From positions 1-7,597 of the forward strand of contig JADNEJ010000126.1 of assembly GCA_016292295.1 (NCBI GenBank): a stretch of DNA of 7,597 nt. Reading direction: 5' to 3'. The position numbers were made by a program, and so were the translations under genes. Shown piece after piece: positions 6,775 to 7,597 of the stretch. The stretch comes from Candidatus Thiodictyon intracellulare (GTDB lineage Bacteria; Pseudomonadota; Gammaproteobacteria; Chromatiales; Chromatiaceae). Below the pieces are notes generated by a model. It was not told where the DNA came from. It made no database searches and saw only the letters and a program-made list of their open reading frames with translations. Within the stretch, counting starts at the first letter, position 1. Each line of letters begins with the position of its first letter.

Positions 6775-6959
6775 GAAGGGCTTCTCCATATAGTGGTAAA
6801 ATAGGGCGCAGATCAGCAGGGTGCCAACGACCGTGAGAATCGGCCCGTGAGAATCGGCATGATTGCCAATTGGGTAGACGCGAGCTGCCGCGCAAACTTC
6901 CACGGAAGCTGGTGGATCCTGCCGCGCAGCAGGTACACTGAATAGGAGATTATCCTGAG
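6754..6959 (-). pseudogene. C-terminal relic of an acyltransferase-3 (OafA/YrhL-like) membrane protein
   Basis: On the minus strand from 6953 the frame reads IISYSVYLLRGRIHQLPWKF, then ARQLASTQLAIMPILT, and after removing one copy of a 14-bp duplication continues VVGTLLICALFYHYMEKPFM and SARQR-stop. ISYSxYLxH and a final hydrophobic helix ending in Y-x-x-E-K-P-F are hallmarks of the last part of acyltransferase-3 proteins, which O-acetylate surface polysaccharides from the inner membrane. The His expected after YLL is Arg here. Only about 65 residues of a normally 350-residue or longer protein remain. The 5' part is missing exactly where the IS1380-type element begins (about 6954). The relic points toward the phosphatidyltransferase gene. 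It is certainly not functional; the family call rests on a short stretch. Confidence 0.68.
6831..6858. repeat. Perfect 14-bp tandem duplication causing a frameshift
   Basis: CCGTGAGAATCGGC occurs twice without a gap (6831-6844 and 6845-6858). It lies in the acyltransferase relic and shifts its frame, since 14 is not a multiple of three. Deleting one copy joins IMPILT to VVGTLLICALF, which fits the family. Confidence 0.95.
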
Positions 6960-7480
6960 TCAGTGATCTGTATGAGCCTCGGAATCGTTGATCTGTTGAA
7001 ATTTCAGCGAGATAGAGTTAAAATGACGCATTTCTGAGGCTCGCTCAGCAGGTGATATTGTGCGACGACTGATCATTGCGAAATCTGAGGCTGATTTTAC
7101 TTCCCACGCGGGATTGGGACTGATCGGGATGGCGATTAGTCAGCACGCCGACCTGGCGAAAGATGCGACCGCAGCGGCGTCGGCCCGGAGCGATGCCATA
7201 TCGCACGTCAAGATCCTGACTACTGACTAGCTACATCGGGCTGCTGTGTTTGAGCAAGAGCGACTTTGAAGCGATCGAGGCGTTCCGGTACGACCCGTAT
7301 TCCGCTGAGGCGTTGGATATCGACCAAGTTCCCTCGGCCGTGACGTTGCGCCAGCGCCTTGATACCCACGCGGCGGCATTCATGGCGCCGATCATCGAGG
7401 CATCCATCGCGTTTCTGCAGCGTATCGCGGCGCCGATTACGCCCCTGACCAATAGTCTGGTGACGCTTGATGCGGATGTG
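6954..7480 (+). mobile_element. 5' part of an IS1380-family insertion sequence
   Basis: The transposase relic at 7060 has IS1380-type sequence. The acyltransferase relic loses its frame at about 6954-6960, where the plus strand starts CCTGAGTCAGTGATCTG. IS1380-family tips such as that of ISEcp1 begin with CCT, so the left tip is placed here by inference. The leader (6954-7059) contains a palindrome TGAAATTTCA (6997-7006) and an imperfect inverted pair GAGCCTCGGAA (6974-6984) with TTCTGAGGCTC (7032-7042). The element is cut off at about 7480 by the second IS, so its right end is missing. Confidence 0.6.
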
Positions 7481-7482
7481 GC
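7060..7482 (+). pseudogene. IS1380-family transposase, N-terminal relic
   Basis: From GTG 7060 the frame reads VRRLIIAKSEADFTSHAGLG and continues to ISHVKIL. After removing one copy of a 7-bp duplication it goes on as TSYIGLLCLSKSDFEAIEAF, then ALDIDQVPSAVTLRQRLDTH, and ends VTLDADV. The HAGL-x-L, IGLLCL-x-KSDFEAIE, PS-x-x-TLRQRLD and P-L-D-x-D-V order is the N-terminal part of IS1380 DDE transposases; LDADV contains the first catalytic Asp. The normal protein is over 400 residues; about 138 remain, because the unidentified IS begins right after ADV. It cannot be active. CAGGTG lies about 9 nt before the GTG, so this start is plausible but not proven. Confidence 0.85.
7216..7229. repeat. Perfect 7-bp tandem duplication causing a frameshift
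   Basis: CTGACTA is repeated directly (7216-7222 and 7223-7229). It puts a TAG in the transposase frame (7228-7230). With one copy the sequence reads HVKILTSYIGLLCLSKSDF, the expected family sequence. Confidence 0.93.
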
Positions 7483-7503
7483 CTTGATCATAATTCCGCC
7501 CAC
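7480..7503 (+). repeat. Terminal inverted repeat, right copy (24 bp)
   Basis: It reads GGCCTTGATCATAA, T, TCCGCCCAC, identical at 23 of 24 positions to the reverse complement of 104-127. It starts where the IS1380 transposase homology stops, after the codons for LDADV. Confidence 0.75.
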
Positions 7504-7597
7504 CTTGTTCAATCTCGGCATCGCTGCTCCATTTCATAACAAGGTCTTGCGCGCGCAAACCCACATGGGCCGGCCAGCCTTGGGCGGATTTGTGATC
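7480..7597 (+). mobile_element. Other end of the unidentified insertion sequence, disrupting the IS1380 element
   Basis: The transposase similarity ends at the 24-bp repeat and the following 94 nt do not continue any IS1380-type sequence. They do not match the inner sequence of the left copy (1-103), so this would be the opposite end of the same IS. The frame is open to the window edge, but nothing in it is recognisable. The family of the IS is unknown. Confidence 0.5.

Noticed and set aside
6741..6858. Short repeats that might be a CRISPR array.
   Set aside because: They are two unrelated directly adjacent duplications without spacers.
6350..6895. A 181-residue minus-strand frame antisense to the phosphatidyltransferase gene.
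   Set aside because: Composition is low-complexity and no family is recognisable; only a short part shares codons with the end of the acyltransferase relic.
6859..6945. Small plus-strand ORF beginning MIANWVDASC.
   Set aside because: No ribosome-binding site, and it is antisense to the acyltransferase relic, which explains the sequence better.

Overview
The window looks like GC-rich gammaproteobacterial chromosome, probably from the purple sulfur bacteria or close relatives (Chromatiales). This rests on GC content, codon use and protein resemblance read by eye; no search was run. Intact housekeeping genes are flanked on both sides by decaying genes and insertion-sequence debris. Both ends of the window lie inside what appears to be the same unidentified insertion sequence, so this may be a whole contig from a draft, IS-rich genome.

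Layout. 1-127: end of an unidentified IS with a 24-bp terminal repeat. 120-1224 (minus): concentrative nucleoside transporter (CNT/NupC type), with no start codon, a frameshift at a G5 run, and its C-terminus cut off by the IS. 1242-2159 (minus): hslO (Hsp33 chaperone) with three in-frame stops, no usable start and a four-unit heptamer array. 2246-3100 (minus): intact calcineurin-like metallophosphoesterase. 3239-3700 and 3846-4115 (plus): an unrecognised 153-aa protein and an 89-aa protein resembling DUF6489. 4173-5916 (minus): purM-purN, transcribed purM first, overlapping by 8 nt. 6098-6655 (plus): a CDP-alcohol phosphatidyltransferase divergent from purM. 6754-6959 (minus): C-terminal relic of an acyltransferase-3 protein. 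6954-7480: 5' part of an IS1380-family element. 7480-7597: second copy of the terminal repeat and more of the unidentified IS.

How the parts fit. PurM makes AIR from FGAM; PurN makes FGAR, two steps earlier in the same purine pathway. The phosphatidyltransferase is a membrane enzyme of phospholipid head-group chemistry. The metallophosphoesterase, hslO and the transporter were probably co-transcribed, but only the first is intact.

The right flank reads as a nested stack: acyltransferase gene, broken by the IS1380 element, itself broken by the unidentified IS. Three short perfect tandem duplications (17, 14 and 7 bp) lie in this debris; removing one copy of the 14-bp and of the 7-bp repeats restores the frames of the relics. 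I see no convincing new defence, secretion or biosynthetic system. The interesting content is the pattern of gene decay and the repeat that brackets the window.
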